This document shows, in pieces, positions 1 through 13,600 of a stretch of DNA of 64,000 nt (position 1 is its first letter; every line of letters starts with the position of its first letter). Location of the stretch: the NCBI GenBank assembly GCA_029168955.1, contig JAPDOI010000150.1, forward strand, positions 62,001 through 126,000, in the 5' to 3' direction. Under the pieces are notes generated by a model. It was given only the letters and a program-made list of their open reading frames with translations. It was not told the origin of the DNA and searched no databases. A program made the position numbers and the translations under genes. This DNA comes from Aplectana chamaeleonis (Eukaryota; Nematoda; Chromadorea; Rhabditida; Cosmocercidae).

Positions 1-940
1 ACCGAATCTGCATTAAAAGTGCTCTAACATGACAAGAGGAAATGGTTCCATCTTGGAGCAAATCCCACGCTATACTGTGCAGCACTCAAGCTTTCCGGGT
101 TGGGTCGGCATAATGTATACCAGGTCGTAGACGATAAGCAACAACGCTTTTCTTCAGTCAGTTACCGCTCCAGACCACGCTCTTTGTAGCAGGATCCGAA
201 ACGTTACCTTGAACTTATTTCGTAGTAGGCCTCTAATCAGAATCAACTCGACAAAATCCGCTAGTTTTCTGACTGTGAGCAGCCGGTACTTGCCTTGCTC
301 CCTTGAGAGTGATATTAGCACTGCTTCCTACCGACATCCCTCAAAGAGAGGCAGGGTTGCTCGCCGATTCCTGAGTTGGTCATACCTACTTGATTGACAG
401 CCTGTAGTTGGACTCGCTAGATCTGGGAGGGGCAGATAGTACGAGGCATTTGAATTATGGGTTGCGAACACCTGTACCTACTCAAACAACACTTGAGCTG
501 AATAACACTCACAAGAAAAATTGTTCTTTGCTCACATTCTCAAGTGTGCATCTATACTTTTGAAACAGCCTATATTGGCGTTTACTGCCAAATTTAAGGC
601 TTTTTTCACTTTGACTCCGGAAATGTTGTGCGGTAGGGTTTTTCGTCATGGTGAGATCAGTGCTGGGCATAGCTACCGTGAAAATTTTGAGCCAGATCCA
701 ACAATGACTCGTTAGAGGGTGCGTCCATAATTTGAAACGTGCTGTATGATTATATGATGCCATTGCAATTTCTCGCGATACACTCTTCTATTCTCAAAAG
801 TCGATTGAGGAAATTTCGGTTCGAAAAAGTAGTCCTAAGTGATTTTTATTTGTGGTTTTTTGAACGTAGCTGTTATATAGGCAACAAGAGCTCCTATCAT
901 GTATGGAAAACTCAAAAACAGAGTTCATCTTGAACGTTGC
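1..940. other. Unassigned upstream sequence
   Basis: No gene, RNA or clear repeat was recognised in this stretch. Short open frames occur on both strands but none shows a motif or start context. From about 945 onward the sequence is alignable with a segment starting near 46740, so this stretch lies just outside a segmental duplication. Confidence 0.4.
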
Positions 941-1409
941 ATTCGGTCATGCTCAGAAGAGGTGCAAAGACGCTCTTCAACATTCTGATCGTAGGTTTGA
1001 AGGAGGTCTATCTCGTTCTACGAAACGCAGGCCGATAACTCCGGGAGGCCCTATCCACATGAGAGGCAGTGTATGAAGAAAAATACTTAGCAAATTTATT
1101 CAGAAGTCTAACCCAACACGACATTTCAGGAATCAGGAGTTGTTAAGAGTAGTGCCGCTAGGGGAAGGAAGTTTTCGGATTCCATATACATGACATGTTT
1201 CCGCGCCAGCTTTTCATGCATGTAATCCAAACAAATTATCAGCTATGTAGGGCACGTATGCCATGACTGCCTGCTCAAATACTCCTTCACCAACAGAATG
1301 GGGTCTCTATACGAAAACCGTATTTAAACGCATTCGACAGTTCAACTCCACCAACTTTTTCGCTTCAGCGGGTAGCTTGGTCTAGTCATACTTGCTCGCG
1401 AAGTCTGCA

Positions 1410-1417
1410 TTTAAAAG
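1410..1417 (+). promoter_or_regulatory. TATA-like box of the protease gene
   Basis: TTTAAAAG lies about 97 bases before the initiator ATG at 1507. It sits where the duplicated copy at 47322 has the stronger TATAAAAG. The surrounding sequence is shared by both copies, so I infer a core promoter. The position and motif are seen directly, and its use is inferred. Confidence 0.45.
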
Positions 1418-1420
1418 GAC

Positions 1421-1506
1421 CCATTAACGCTTTTTTGCTCAATCCCACAAGCTTTCATTCAATTTTCAATACTTCATTACTTTCATACTCTCTTACCTAC
1501 TTGCAG
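1421..1506 (+). promoter_or_regulatory. Probable outron with trans-splice acceptor
   Basis: The pyrimidine-rich stretch ends in TTACCTACTTGCAG directly against the ATG at 1507. It contains no GT dinucleotide from about 1418 to the acceptor, so no cis 5'UTR intron can fit between the TATA-like box and the ATG. In nematodes an acceptor without an upstream donor is the hallmark of spliced-leader addition, so the leader would be joined right at the start codon. The duplicated gene has the same TTTGCAG-ATG junction at 47471. Confidence 0.5.
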
Positions 1507-1612
1507 ATGCGGATCTTCTTGTTGCTCGGACTATTCTGCATCGTTTACGCTGATAATGTGACAGAAGCTGAGAATCAAGCTATTAAGCGGGATTGTGGTA
1601 AACGCTCTCTAA
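1507..1612 (+). CDS. Protease exon 1: signal peptide
   Basis: This exon codes for 35 residues plus one base, ending at a GTGAGT donor. The hydrophobic core is followed by the YA/DN cleavage-like junction and then an acidic and basic propeptide start with one cysteine (RDCGKR). The ATG was chosen because an acceptor AG lies immediately before it and the hydrophobic leader begins there. The duplicate at 47472 has the same length and phase. Confidence 0.85.
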
Positions 1613-4600
1613 GTGAGTAGTACTTTTGCATCTAAAAGAGTGAATAACACAATCACGTCTAGTTCCGCACGAAACACTATACCGAAAATGTTTCAGAGTT
1701 GAAAGACCTTTTTCATTCACCCCGAGCCTAAATGAAGATTAGATAAGGAGTCTGTGTTTCTGCCACAAAACTTTGACAGTCCATCTTCAACGGTGATCTT
1801 ATCGACATGTACACCACCCAAGTTGTTATGGAAAACGCGATAGTCATCAAGAACGACGTATCTAGTTGTTTTAAGGGTTGCTAAATGGTTTAGCCCATCG
1901 CATTGAGGGTTCGGCTAAGAGCTCCTGTTACATCTCGTTGATACTCTCCTGCACGACTTTTCTTCAAACCTGTATTTTCAATCTGCATGTGAAACAGCGA
2001 GCGACGAAATCCGTACTTCGTAGAGAGATCCTAGCTGCTCAGCATTAGCTATTTTTGGCTCCTCCGGTCCGTGTTCAGAATAAGTTTCTCCAGCGCTCTG
2101 CGGATGGTACTCACGGCGGTATAGATCCCTTCTAAAAACCGTCCTCTCGGTGCTAGAGCATAGAGCCGGACGCATATGAAAGATAAACAGGGGAGCCAGC
2201 TGCTCTGCATCGATAATATCTCTACATGTATAATTGGAAAGTATGATTTGAAATAGCTACCTCTTCTTGCTGCTTTGTAGGCCAACGTGCGTATTAGCGA
2301 TGGGTGGTTTTGCACTTCTTTTGGTTTCTAAATAATATGGGACTGTTCATAGATTTATAAATTGTTTGTTTCTTTTTCATCAATCTACTTTCAATTGAAA
2401 TGGTTTTTGACGTATTTTTTTCAATTGTATGACACTGAGTGCAAAAAGAATAAATGATATCACCCTCTGGTAGACTTGTCCACTTCGTCCGAAACGTTGC
2501 CATGGAGAAGCAATGCTCAGCTCTCACTCCACAGGACAGACTCGAAGCAAGATTACTACATCTAAACCGCTACAACTGCTACATCAGCTGCAAGAACACC
2601 TGAAAAGCCGAAGAAAAGGACCAGAAATAAATATGGTGATTTTCTACGGAGCTTCGCGGTAGAAGATCTTCAAAGGAAGACCCTCACGTACTGGATGCAC
2701 GTGTCTTCCATGCAGATGAGAAGGCAGAGGAGGTGCATTCGAACGCTCACTTGCGCCAAATACTATTTGTAAGGATCCCACTTGGATTTGACACAGCTTT
2801 CCATTTTCTCAAGCCTCACACAAGGTAACAAGAGCATAATTCAAATACTGTACACCAAAAATCACAGTTCAAAATGATGCACTTGGGGTAAGTATAAGGT
2901 CAGCTTATGCCTCCGGCTAGGACAATTTGCGGAGACTTTTAATTTTCCAACATATCCCAAAGTGCGGAATGTTCAAGTTAGATGACTCCCAAGTTCCTTT
3001 TGGGCGTACTTCGCAATACTTGAAGCCGAAGTGAAGTCGAACAAAAAGCTTAATAGATTCTGAACAATTTGCTTTGAGGAGCAAATTACATAATAGGAGG
3101 GTACGTGTAAGTTGCTGAGTTTTTTAATGTATTTAGTTTGTTTTCCCTTTATATTGTTATATATGCAGATTTTAAACTTGCACATCATCTAATGTAACAA
3201 CTCCTGGGAAATTTAGGCTCATCTGAAGTACTGCGGTCAAAGAGGGCAGAAGTGGGAGGAACGCTCGTTAGCCCAGGCGATTACCCGTGGATGGTTCTAT
3301 TACATTCAAAAACACGTGAGAAGTTAATTTTGCTCGAGAATTTTTCTATATCGAGTACGCAGCAGAGAAATCAGTTTTAAGTGTTCAAACAGTGTTCTTC
3401 ATCGCCACACACCCAAAAATCAATTTCTTCCAGTGCAATAAAAACATGTATCCTCTATTTCGTAACCACATTTTCTCCATTCGATCGCGTGCGTGTGCTT
3501 GTGTATTCTCCATCTCACCTACTCTCCCTCTCTCGTTGTCTCTCTCCTTCCTCCGAACACGCACGGTAAGACGCTATCCATACTACTCAACGCCAGCGCG
3601 GCACGCGCGTGCCGCGCTGGCGTGGCGCTTGAGTATGAATACTTTCTACGCACGTGAAGCGCGTGCTGCGCTTGCGGAGACTATGAATACTCCAGCGGCG
3701 ACGTCATGGCGGAGCGGTGAAGCTGGAATGAATGAGACGATCGATAAATAATATCAGTGGATGAAAACGCCAAGGAGTTTTGGGTGGCAGTATGAATACT
3801 GCAGCGGCGACGCCATGGCGGAGCGGGCGGAGCTGAAGCGCGTGCCGCGCGGGCGAGGCGTCAAGCCATTCATACACAGACGCCACGCCAGCGCGGCACG
3901 CGCGTGCCGCGCTGGCGTTGAGTAGTATGAATAGCGCCTAAGGGACACAGCAAGTTTCGCCTAGGTTAGAAGGTAGATATCCCCTACTTTGGAGCTGAGT
4001 TTACTCTGTTCCCTCTGAAACCTTCCAAGAGCCCCTATGAGCTATGCCTTCTTAAAGATGCTTGTATTTTGAGGGTGAAAGATTGGTGGAAGAGTTGTCT
4101 TGGGCCTGTATTTTTGTTCACTCGCAATCATTGCGCGAGAGCGAGCCAAATTAAGGAGACAGCCTGAGAGTGGGCTGGAGGACGAAGACTTGTTGAAAAT
4201 TCATCGATCTATTGAGCCGCTATAGAGTTAGAAAGTCTAGTAGTTTTGTGGCCCGTGGTGGTGAGCGATGGGGGTCGGGCCTGTGGTCGTCGCTTATATC
4301 TTACTTATTTGGAAAAATTAAAATCTCGCACTTGGCACGTGTTATACAGGAGGGTTCTCCTACGCTATTAAATAAAAATCACGCAATTCATATCTGAGGG
4401 TGTACTGTGTCTTTTACGCGCTTGTGCGAAGCGAGAAAATGTGTGGGGGGAAGTACTCAGAAAAATGAAAACAAGTTACTTGTAACATAAAAGGCCGAAG
4501 TCATGTTACTTATAACATATCTGAGCCGGTGTAAGTTTCTTGCGACTTATTTCAGGTCATTTAGGTTACATGCAACATATCGGCGGGATACTTCAGAAAC

Positions 4601-7600
4601 ATCAAAACAAGTTACTTGTAATATAAATGTAACTTACTTGAGTGTCTCATGGAACTTACATTTATGTTACATGTAACATACATTTATATTACATGTAACT
4701 TAAATTTATATTGCGTGTAAGTTACTCTTATGTTGCATGTAACTTACATTCGAATTTTCACTATGGGTGGCCATCACGTGACGTAATTGAACCAACACTA
4801 ACGCAAGTCGTAAGCCAGACCCCGCGAGTGCGTCGTACATTAACCTTGGAAATATCGTCTAGACCGATTTAAGTTACTTGCGACTTATGTGTGCCATTTA
4901 AGTTACATTTAACATAGTGGAGGCGCACTGCGTGCAGTGTCTTCTCAGAAATCGAGAACAAGTTACTTGTGACATATCTAAGCTGATGTAAGTTACTTGC
5001 GACTTATCTCAAGTCATTTAAGCTACATGTAACATATTGGAGGCGCACCGCACGCATTATCCTGCCGATTTGTTACATGTAACTTAAATGGCACAAAATA
5101 AGTCACAAGTAACTTAAATTGGCCAAGAAGATATTTCCCAGGTTGATGTACGGCGCACTCGCGGGGTCAGGCTTACGACTGGCGTTGCTGTTGGTTCAAT
5201 TACCCAAGTTTGAGGCACTTGACTTCATACCAGCAGGGAAGGCCCTGCACAGCGTTCTTTTGCGTAGTGTGTGGTCTGGGACACGCCCTCTGCGTTGCGT
5301 GTAGTCTGCGTCACGCGACGCCCACCCATAGTGAAAATTCAAATGTAAGGTACATGTAACATACGTGTAACTGACATGTAATAAAATTTTAAGTTACGTG
5401 TAATATAAATGTAAGTTACTTGAGACATTCAAGTAAGCCACATTCATATTAAAAGTAACTTGTTTTGATTTTTCTGAGTAGACGCAACACACGTGGGCAG
5501 GCGCACGCGAGAAACGGAAAATTGCCACTTCTAAATAGAGGATAAGTTCAATTCATTATGGCGAAAACAAACTCGCCTTTACAACCTTTGCCCACTATCG
5601 TAAACGGAGAGCACTCCTGCGTGCACTGAAGGCGGCATCATGAGAACGCACTGTTACCCATTTCCTACGTAGAGGGTTGGTTCATTACTTGTATCATACT
5701 TTCAGGGCTCACCAAGAAGGAAGATAGCTGTAGTGGTGTCTTGATTTCACAGAAGCACGTTCTAACAGCACGTCACTGCTTGATAGAACTGTTCCCTAAT
5801 ATCGACAAACTTTGCAATAAGTGGAGAACCCCGTGAGTAGTTCTCCAACATCTTTTAAGAAGTTCTAGATTCACTAGCAAAGAACTACATCAATACATTT
5901 AATCACTTCTGATCTAATGCGTTTTTCTCTAAAAAGGTTTGGATCTCTGACAGCTCGCAGACCTCTTCTACATGCCACTGAAAAATTAGCTTAGAAATTG
6001 GCTGAAAATCTTCTGTTCCCCTAATCAAACGTAGGTCTGAAGGGGAGTACGAAGGGCTACCTCTTACGGAGATAGCATTGGCAGCAGAAATGAACAACGT
6101 ACTTTTCCAAACCCACTCTGTCCTTATGTGCTATATTCGTGCTCCCATTATCGCCCCTAATGCTTTTCCGTTGGTGAGTAATGCGCCCTATCATTTCCAT
6201 TCAGTTACCCGCAGTCATTTCTTTGAAGTTCCTTTCGGTCGCTGCCTGAAAATCTTTTTTTACGGGCGTCGTAAGCATGTGAAACCACTCCCGCTCTTAC
6301 ATATGTTTCCGTCACTTATTCATTTCCTAGCTTACACGGGACCGAAAACTGGTCAACAATGTCGTTTCCAACGCAATCCATACCAGTCGATTCACTTCTA
6401 ATGACGTTTTTGGATCTGTGTTTGTAGCTGATGCGGAGCTCACTGAACTTAGTTAAAGGCAGTGGTCGCGATCAAATATGCTTGTCGTCTTTTTCTCTCT
6501 AAACCCTTTTCTGGGTCTCGAGTAGTAGGACCTACAACGAAAAATCGCGAAAAAACCACTGTTTTGGACCGAAATTGAAGCCTGAACTTTCTTCTCTTTT
6601 GATGGTGGACGAGCCTACTCCACATCATCGGCATCGATGACCTCTTATATCAAGAAGATCAGCTGGCTTGAAATTGAATTTACAATGAACCTTCGGATCT
6701 ATGTACACATCTAATCAAAAACATGGACTGGAGTGCATTCTTTCATTGCTCAACTGATTTATTGGATAAACTTGCATTTAATGCTTCCTCTGAATGTCGA
6801 TGATTTTTGACTGCTCGGCATGAGACTGCGATCTTTTTGGTCGGCGCTGTGCACGTGTGCACGAACTGGATCCTTTGAGCCCTAGAAACTCTGATTCTAG
6901 CCCGTTTTTACCGCGCTACCTCCATGGTTTTCAGCTGTTTTTGATCTGAGCTGATTTTTGTAGTTTTTTCGATAGCGTTTTTCATCGTGACCACTGCTTT
7001 TGAACTCAGACAGTCGGGGCTTAGTACGTCGGCACAATACCGTTAGTACGCCAGGGCAAACCTGGCATACTAACGCTCGTTGTGTGCAAGAGCTGCTGGT
7101 TGCGGCAGCATATCCTGCCAACGTATGCTGGCATACTTACTCAGGGAGTCGGGGGTTCTATTCGGCCACGATTGGCTTTCGACTCGACTACAAAGCGGTT
7201 GGACGACGATATGGCCACGTAATTTCCTTGTGCCACGTGGCCTAATCGTCGTCCGCAAGAGAAGCACGTGGCGCCAATCATAGCCGTTCCACTCGGCCAC
7301 GATACGCTTTCGATTCGACTACGATGAGTTTGGACGAAGAACGAGCCACAATGCCCATGATTGAACACGTTGATCGATCGCTTCAGAACTGACCCGGCGC
7401 ATGTCAGCCGCACAGCACGTATATAAGGGCTCGATCCCAAGAGAGCGCAGTGCGCCTTCGGGCCGCTCCTCGAAGGTGACTACGAGTCACTTTCTGGACG
7501 ATTTTGAACCGCTCAGGGCGTCTCCCCACGGTCCTAGGCGAGGGGAGCCCCTCGCTGTCGACCGTGGCGAAGGTGATGTTCCGGTCGCGGATCGCTGTGG

Positions 7601-10600
7601 GTGATCTCTACTGCGGTCCGTGACTTGGACCGTATCCTTGTTGGGGGAGACCCGCTCCCATCGAAGGTGTGAGCCCGCCCCCAGCGCCACGTGCTCATAT
7701 CGAACAGGCCACGTGCTTTAGCGTGGATATAGGGTGCGGCAAAAGTTTTGCCTCGCTGCGCCACGTAGTGCTATCGAACAGGCCACGTGCTGCCGCGTGG
7801 AAATGGGGTGCAGCAAAGGTTTTGGTCTCTGCGCCACGTAGTCCCATCGAACAGGCCACGTGCTCCTGCGAGCAGCACGTGCTTCTGCAAAAGTTCCTTT
7901 CAACTCGACTAGGTACCCGAATAGAAAGCCTATCGTGGCCTAATAGGACCCCCCGACTCTCTGAGTACGCTCGTTGTGTGCAGGAGCTGCTGGTTGCGGC
8001 AGCATATCCTGCCAACGTATGCTGGCATACTAACGCTCATTATCGACAGAATTTGGACTGCCACCCTCCTTACCGGTGTTGGATATATACCCGTGTCACG
8101 GCCAGCAGCAAGGAGGCCATCTCGCCGCGGTCCGCAACCAGGAGGCTTCCCTCGCGATGGGCGATGGGGATGATCCTCAGCGTTCGAAAAATTAACATCC
8201 GAACAGTGTCACAAAGGTCACCTCATCGGACTGGCCTCAAACGACCAACTGCCCCCTCAGGGAGACTGGCCGCCTTATATACCCCCCGCCGTCGTACAAG
8301 AGGATGCTGCAATGTTCATTCGTCTTAGACAAATCAATGGAATAGTGTCAGCAGACACTAGGAGAGAGTGCCTGGCAATAGCACGCGTGCCACGATAAAC
8401 AAAGCGTTAGTACGCCAGCACTAGCAACAGGAGCTCCTGGTCGTTGCCAACATATCCTGCTGTTACCAGCAGCTACAGCACAGGTGCTGCCGATCCCTTT
8501 GTGCCGGCGTACTAACGGTATTGTGCCGACGTACTAAGCCCCGACTGTCCGAGAAGGCAGTGTCCACGATGAAAACCATGTCTGATTTTTTGGTGTAGAT
8601 CGGCACCTACGGGGCCTAGTGCAATCCTAACGTTGAAAAATCCAAGAACAATGAGCTCGGAACCGTCCCCTACGGCCCCAAAGTTGGACAGCCGTCAGCG
8701 CGTCACACCCAAGATGCACTTTCCACGCCCACCGACGTGAACAAATGAATGCTCGAGATTGTGAGATGAACGATGATTCCCGATCAATAGCCCCGTTCTT
8801 CCCTCAATTCTCAACTTCTCTCTTCACACAGGTCAGCTCGCATACATCGGCTGCAATAGACGGCAGTTACAAGCCTCGGACAACTCGTCCACCATGCTTC
8901 CCTAGCTCAATTTTTGAGGGACCATACCTCCGTTTCTAGAAGGTCTTGTACGATTCCAAAAACACCATTGGAATCAGCATAGAACCGCCTCCAAGATAGG
9001 TGAAAAAGCAGAAAAACGATTCTTATCATGAACACTGTCTTTAGGCGGATTTCTTCAGCTGGGGGCACCGTGCGATTTTCAGAGTGCTTAAAAAAATTGT
9101 CTTGGATTAGCCTCAAAACTCAATTCTGAGGAACATCCGAAGTCCCGAACACCAGATTGAGGTTCAATCGTCGATTTTCGGAGCATGTCGACAAGTTCGG
9201 TACGAAGACTCTCGGGAAAAAATTCGAGGCAAAATGCGACTTTTGATTAAGTTCAAAACACTGTGTTTGCCTCGAACTATTCAGAGTCCTCAACTCGAGT
9301 TTGAGGTCCGTTTATCGATTTTCGATAGACTACGGTAGGCTACGGTGTGTATACTTTAGTCATTTTGTGAATGTTTCAGATTTGGCTCAAAACTTCTGTG
9401 TGGAACTTTACTGAGATGCTGTACATGAATTTGAACAAATTTTTGAAACACAGTAATAACAGTTGCGCTAGTGAACCAGCAATGATTTCTACTGTAACCT
9501 GTAGAAAACCTCAGAATATTGAGAAATGGACCTCAGATTCTTGTAAGGACCCCGATTAACCCCAAGGTGAAAATTTTGAGCCATATCGTAAACCATTTTT
9601 CTGAACACCCTAAAAGTTGGCTGATGAACGTTTCGCCCAATTAAAGGCAGTGATCAGTTTTTTCGATGGAAAAACGTCATCGAAAAAACTACGAAAATCA
9701 GCCTAGATCAAAACAACTGAAAAACTATGAAGGTACCGCGGTGAAAAACTGGTTAGAATTAGAGTTTCTAAGGTCCAAAGATGCCAGTTCGTGTAAACGT
9801 GCACAGCTTCGCCCAAAAAGATCGCAGTCTCATGCCGATCAGTCAAAAATCACCGACATTCAGAGAAAGAAATGCAAATTTACCTAATAAAAACAGTTGA
9901 GCGAGGAAAGAAAGCAGTTCAGTCAGTGTTTTTAACTAGATTTGCACCTAAATCCGAAGGTTCATTGATTGAAATTCAATTTCAAGCCAGCTAATTCTCC
10001 TGATATAAGAGGTCATAGATGCCGATGATGTGGGGTGAGCTCGTCCACCATCAAAAGACAAGAAAGTTTAGAAATTTGGCCCAAAACAGTGGTTTTTGCG
10101 ATTTTCTCTTTTAGGTCCTACTACTTAAGGGTTTAGAGAGAAAAACACGACAAGCGTGTTTGATCGCGACCACTGCCTTTAAGGCTCTGTCCATACGTGG
10201 CGAGAGCGCGCGATCCCGCTGTTGTGCGCCTCTCCCCGACGCTGGAGTAGCCCTTGCTCGCAATTATGCACTGGCAAACACCCCCACCTCGTTTTGATTC
10301 GATTGACAATCTTTGACCGGGTGATCAATCGCTCGAATCGGCGCAGCGACCAATGATTTCCCCTCGTTTCCGACTTCCGTGGTGGAATTATGGAAAACAA
10401 GGGCAATAGTTTTGCGACAGGTTAATTGCCTAACACTTTCGGGGTTGAGCAGTAAGCTCGAGACCTGCTGCTTCCTTCTTTGAGCTGACAAAAGCGCACG
10501 AGAGCGAGCGGACGTGAGCGCGCGAGAGGAAGCGTGCGTGAATGGCAAGCAAAACGTGTGCCCTTGATGAACATCGATTTTGTGTAATCGCACGCTCTCG

Positions 10601-13600
10601 CCACGTATGGACGATGCCTAAGAGAACCCCGTTGGCGACCAGGGTCAGTAGTAAACCTCCACCAGCCGATCGAAAAGGTAGGATGACTCTAGGTAGACTG
10701 TTGTGCTGATTTGCTCTACTAACCGGAAAGACGTCGAACAATCGAAGAGCAAACAGCTATTTAAAAGCAGAACCGGTTTCTTCATTGGAAATGGATCGCC
10801 TTCTAGCAACCGCTGCGATTTACATTTTCCATCCGCATGGCCAAAAAACCCTTTACAGTCCTCCCTTTCAGCCAGCAAGGTCGAGGCCCTCCGCTTTTTT
10901 TTGAAGCGGTAAGCCTACATACGCTCGCTTCAAAAGTTATGAACCCTCCCGTTGTCACGCCCCCACAGCCGTAACAAACCCTGCAGAATGAGAGGTCAAT
11001 GATTCCAGTCGGATGGATGAAAACCCGTTCGAATGTGATCAACAGAATCAGCTCGAAGCACATGTTTACCCGAGCCTTATGTGGCGTTTGTTTGCTTCAG
11101 CTATTCAGCATTAAAGGCAGTGTTCACGATAATCTTCGATTTTGAGATGAATCGCTAAATCGATTGTTTGGCCCCCCGGTAGAACTGAAATGGCGAAGAA
11201 ACCGAGAGAAACGCACCAGAAGGGCACGAAATCCTCAAGTATCAGCCCGCCTCTTAAGTATCAATGGAACTGTTCGTTGTGACAATAAAATCTTTTGTGC
11301 ACCGGTCTTTTGCAATTCTCCATTCTGTGTTGCTCCGTTCTTACCTTCGGGCCCTAACTAATACTGTTTTGCCCGAAATATTATTCCATTTTCCATTAGT
11401 CCCATTTTTTACCGGTGACAACCACCGTGAACATGTTCATCCAGCCAGACAACTAGTCCAGGCCATAGAATAATGTCACTGAAATAAGACGGATTAGTGC
11501 GTTTCTCGCCGTTTCTTCGTGATTTTGGTAACACTTGGTTGCCGACGCATTGTTTTATAAGAGGAACTTTGAAACGAGAATCATCGTGAACACTGCCTTT
11601 AAGCCAACGATATGTTTATGTCCGGCCCATCACCGCGTAAACCCGTGCCCTCAACCGGTAATATACTCTGCCCCCAAAACAAGCCGACCAGCTCAGCGGA
11701 AAGCCTACTCCTCCGCTTCCCACCCTATGTTATTGTCTGAGAAGGTCCATAGATATTGCGCCGGAGATCATCTATCCGTTCTCGCTCTTTTCAGAGTCAG
11801 ACGATTTTCATTCACATTCTGCGCCAAGTCTTCATTTCCTCTTTTTTTTTATCCTACTTATTAGAAAGAAGACCTGAACCTTGGTATTCTAATCAAAAAT
11901 GTAACAAATCCTAATTCATAAGAAGAAAAGACGATGGAGATCTTCATCGCGAACATTTCATCAACAAGAAGATGGTGACGGTGGTAGTCTAGATCTGTGT
12001 GATCGAATATTTTGTTTTCTAATACTCTGTCATTTCCAAGGCGGTGTTCACGATAACCCTCAATTTAGCGATCATTCGCTATATTCATTAAGTGGCCCCA
12101 TGGTAAAACTAAAATGACGTAGAAATTAAGATAAACGCACCAGAAGTACAAGAAATACTTAGGTATCACCCCACCTCTTAGGTATCACAGGAAGTGTTGT
12201 TGTGACAACAAAATCTTTTGTGGACCCGCCCTTTGCAATTCTCTACTCTCTGAAGATCCGTTCTTCCCTTAGGGCCCAACTAGTCCTGCTTTACATTAAA
12301 TATTCTTCTATTTTCGATTGACCCAATTTTCCACCGGTGACAACCATCATGAACATGTTCTTCCAACCGGACAAATAGTTCATGCCAGAGAATGAAGCGT
12401 CGTTTATACTTTCGCCGCCGAGCGGCGCGGTGAAGTGCAATCCTGCAATATCGATCGTGCCACGCCACATGATCAATATTACAGAAGTGCACTGTGCCGC
12501 GCCGCACGGCGGCGGGAGTATAAACGACCACCAATGTCACTTAAATACGACGTTTTAATGCATTTCTCGCCGTTTCTTCGCAATTTTCGTAACACTTGGA
12601 GGCCATTCCATTGTTTTATGTCAAAAACTCGGGGACTGGGTCGTAAACACTGCCTTTAAGGCAGGGTATGGTATGACCAGAGGCTATCGCGAGGTAAATA
12701 GTTTGGACACAAGACCTAGGTTACATGCTGGGCTCGAACCGGCATCACATCGCATTTGGGCACGAGGGGCCATCTCACGAAGACACAAAAAAACTTTTTC
12801 CTTTTCCTGACAGACGGACAGACACTCATCTCTTCTTTTCTGTAAGGAGGCATGTCTGTCAACATAATACTTTGTTCAATGCTACTATTCTGGGGGAGTT
12901 CCTTTGTACTTTTGAAACATAGCCTAGATTGTGTATTGTGCCCAATCGCAGTTGTGAAGAAAATAGATTAAACTAACAAAAGTTTCATCCTCACCTGGAC
13001 GATTTAGAAAACCTTGTTTCCGTTATTGTAGGTCTGTAACAGCACATAAATGACCCAGGCTTGAAATTCACTGAATACCCCCGGGGATTTCAAACAGGGG
13101 CATTTTCATTGCTTCACGAAAAGGTAAGCGTACCAACTCGGGTTTGTTTTGTGCCCTAAACGTGATTCCGGGGTTCATCGCTACGGTAGGCACAATGTAT
13201 TTTAACTGGCGTTACTTTCCCTAAATTTTTGAAAATCGAGAAAAGGACTTTGAATTCGTGTTCGGCGTCTCGAAAAACACCCACGGCGATCCTTTTCTCG
13301 ATCTTATCAGCCTTTAGGCCTAAATATTCGTAATTTTCATGTACGACAATTCACGATTTCTGACCATTCACCAGCTGGTTTCTGCCCTTGGGAATGAAGT
13401 CACGGCATATATTGGATCTACCGGCACTGCACCTAAAGAATACAAGACTCTCGGCTATGTGAGTGAGCACAATCTAATATAAGATATTTATTTATATCAG
13501 GGTGTTCGGACTGAAGTGCTACTTGTTCGTCCTGAAATTTAGCCTGTGAGCCAAACCTACATTCGGTTCCATTATATGCCCTCGCTAGAAGTGGGAACCA

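Larger units (their letters stand above)
6174..13374 (+). other. Protease intron 4 packed with transposon remnants
   Basis: This phase-0 intron of 7.2 kb contains at least seven inverted-repeat elements lying almost end to end from 6453 to 12659, annotated separately. The 12660-13374 part shows no recognisable feature. A missed small exon inside it cannot be excluded. Confidence 0.6.

Noticed and set aside
3392..3751. 119-codon frame in protease intron 2
   Set aside because: It crosses the end of the 3572 MITE and its 32-bp palindrome, with no motif, within a supported intron.
7669..8328. 219-codon frame inside the 1.54 kb TIR element
   Set aside because: It has no transposase motif, spans internal direct repeats, and a competing frame is open on the opposite strand.
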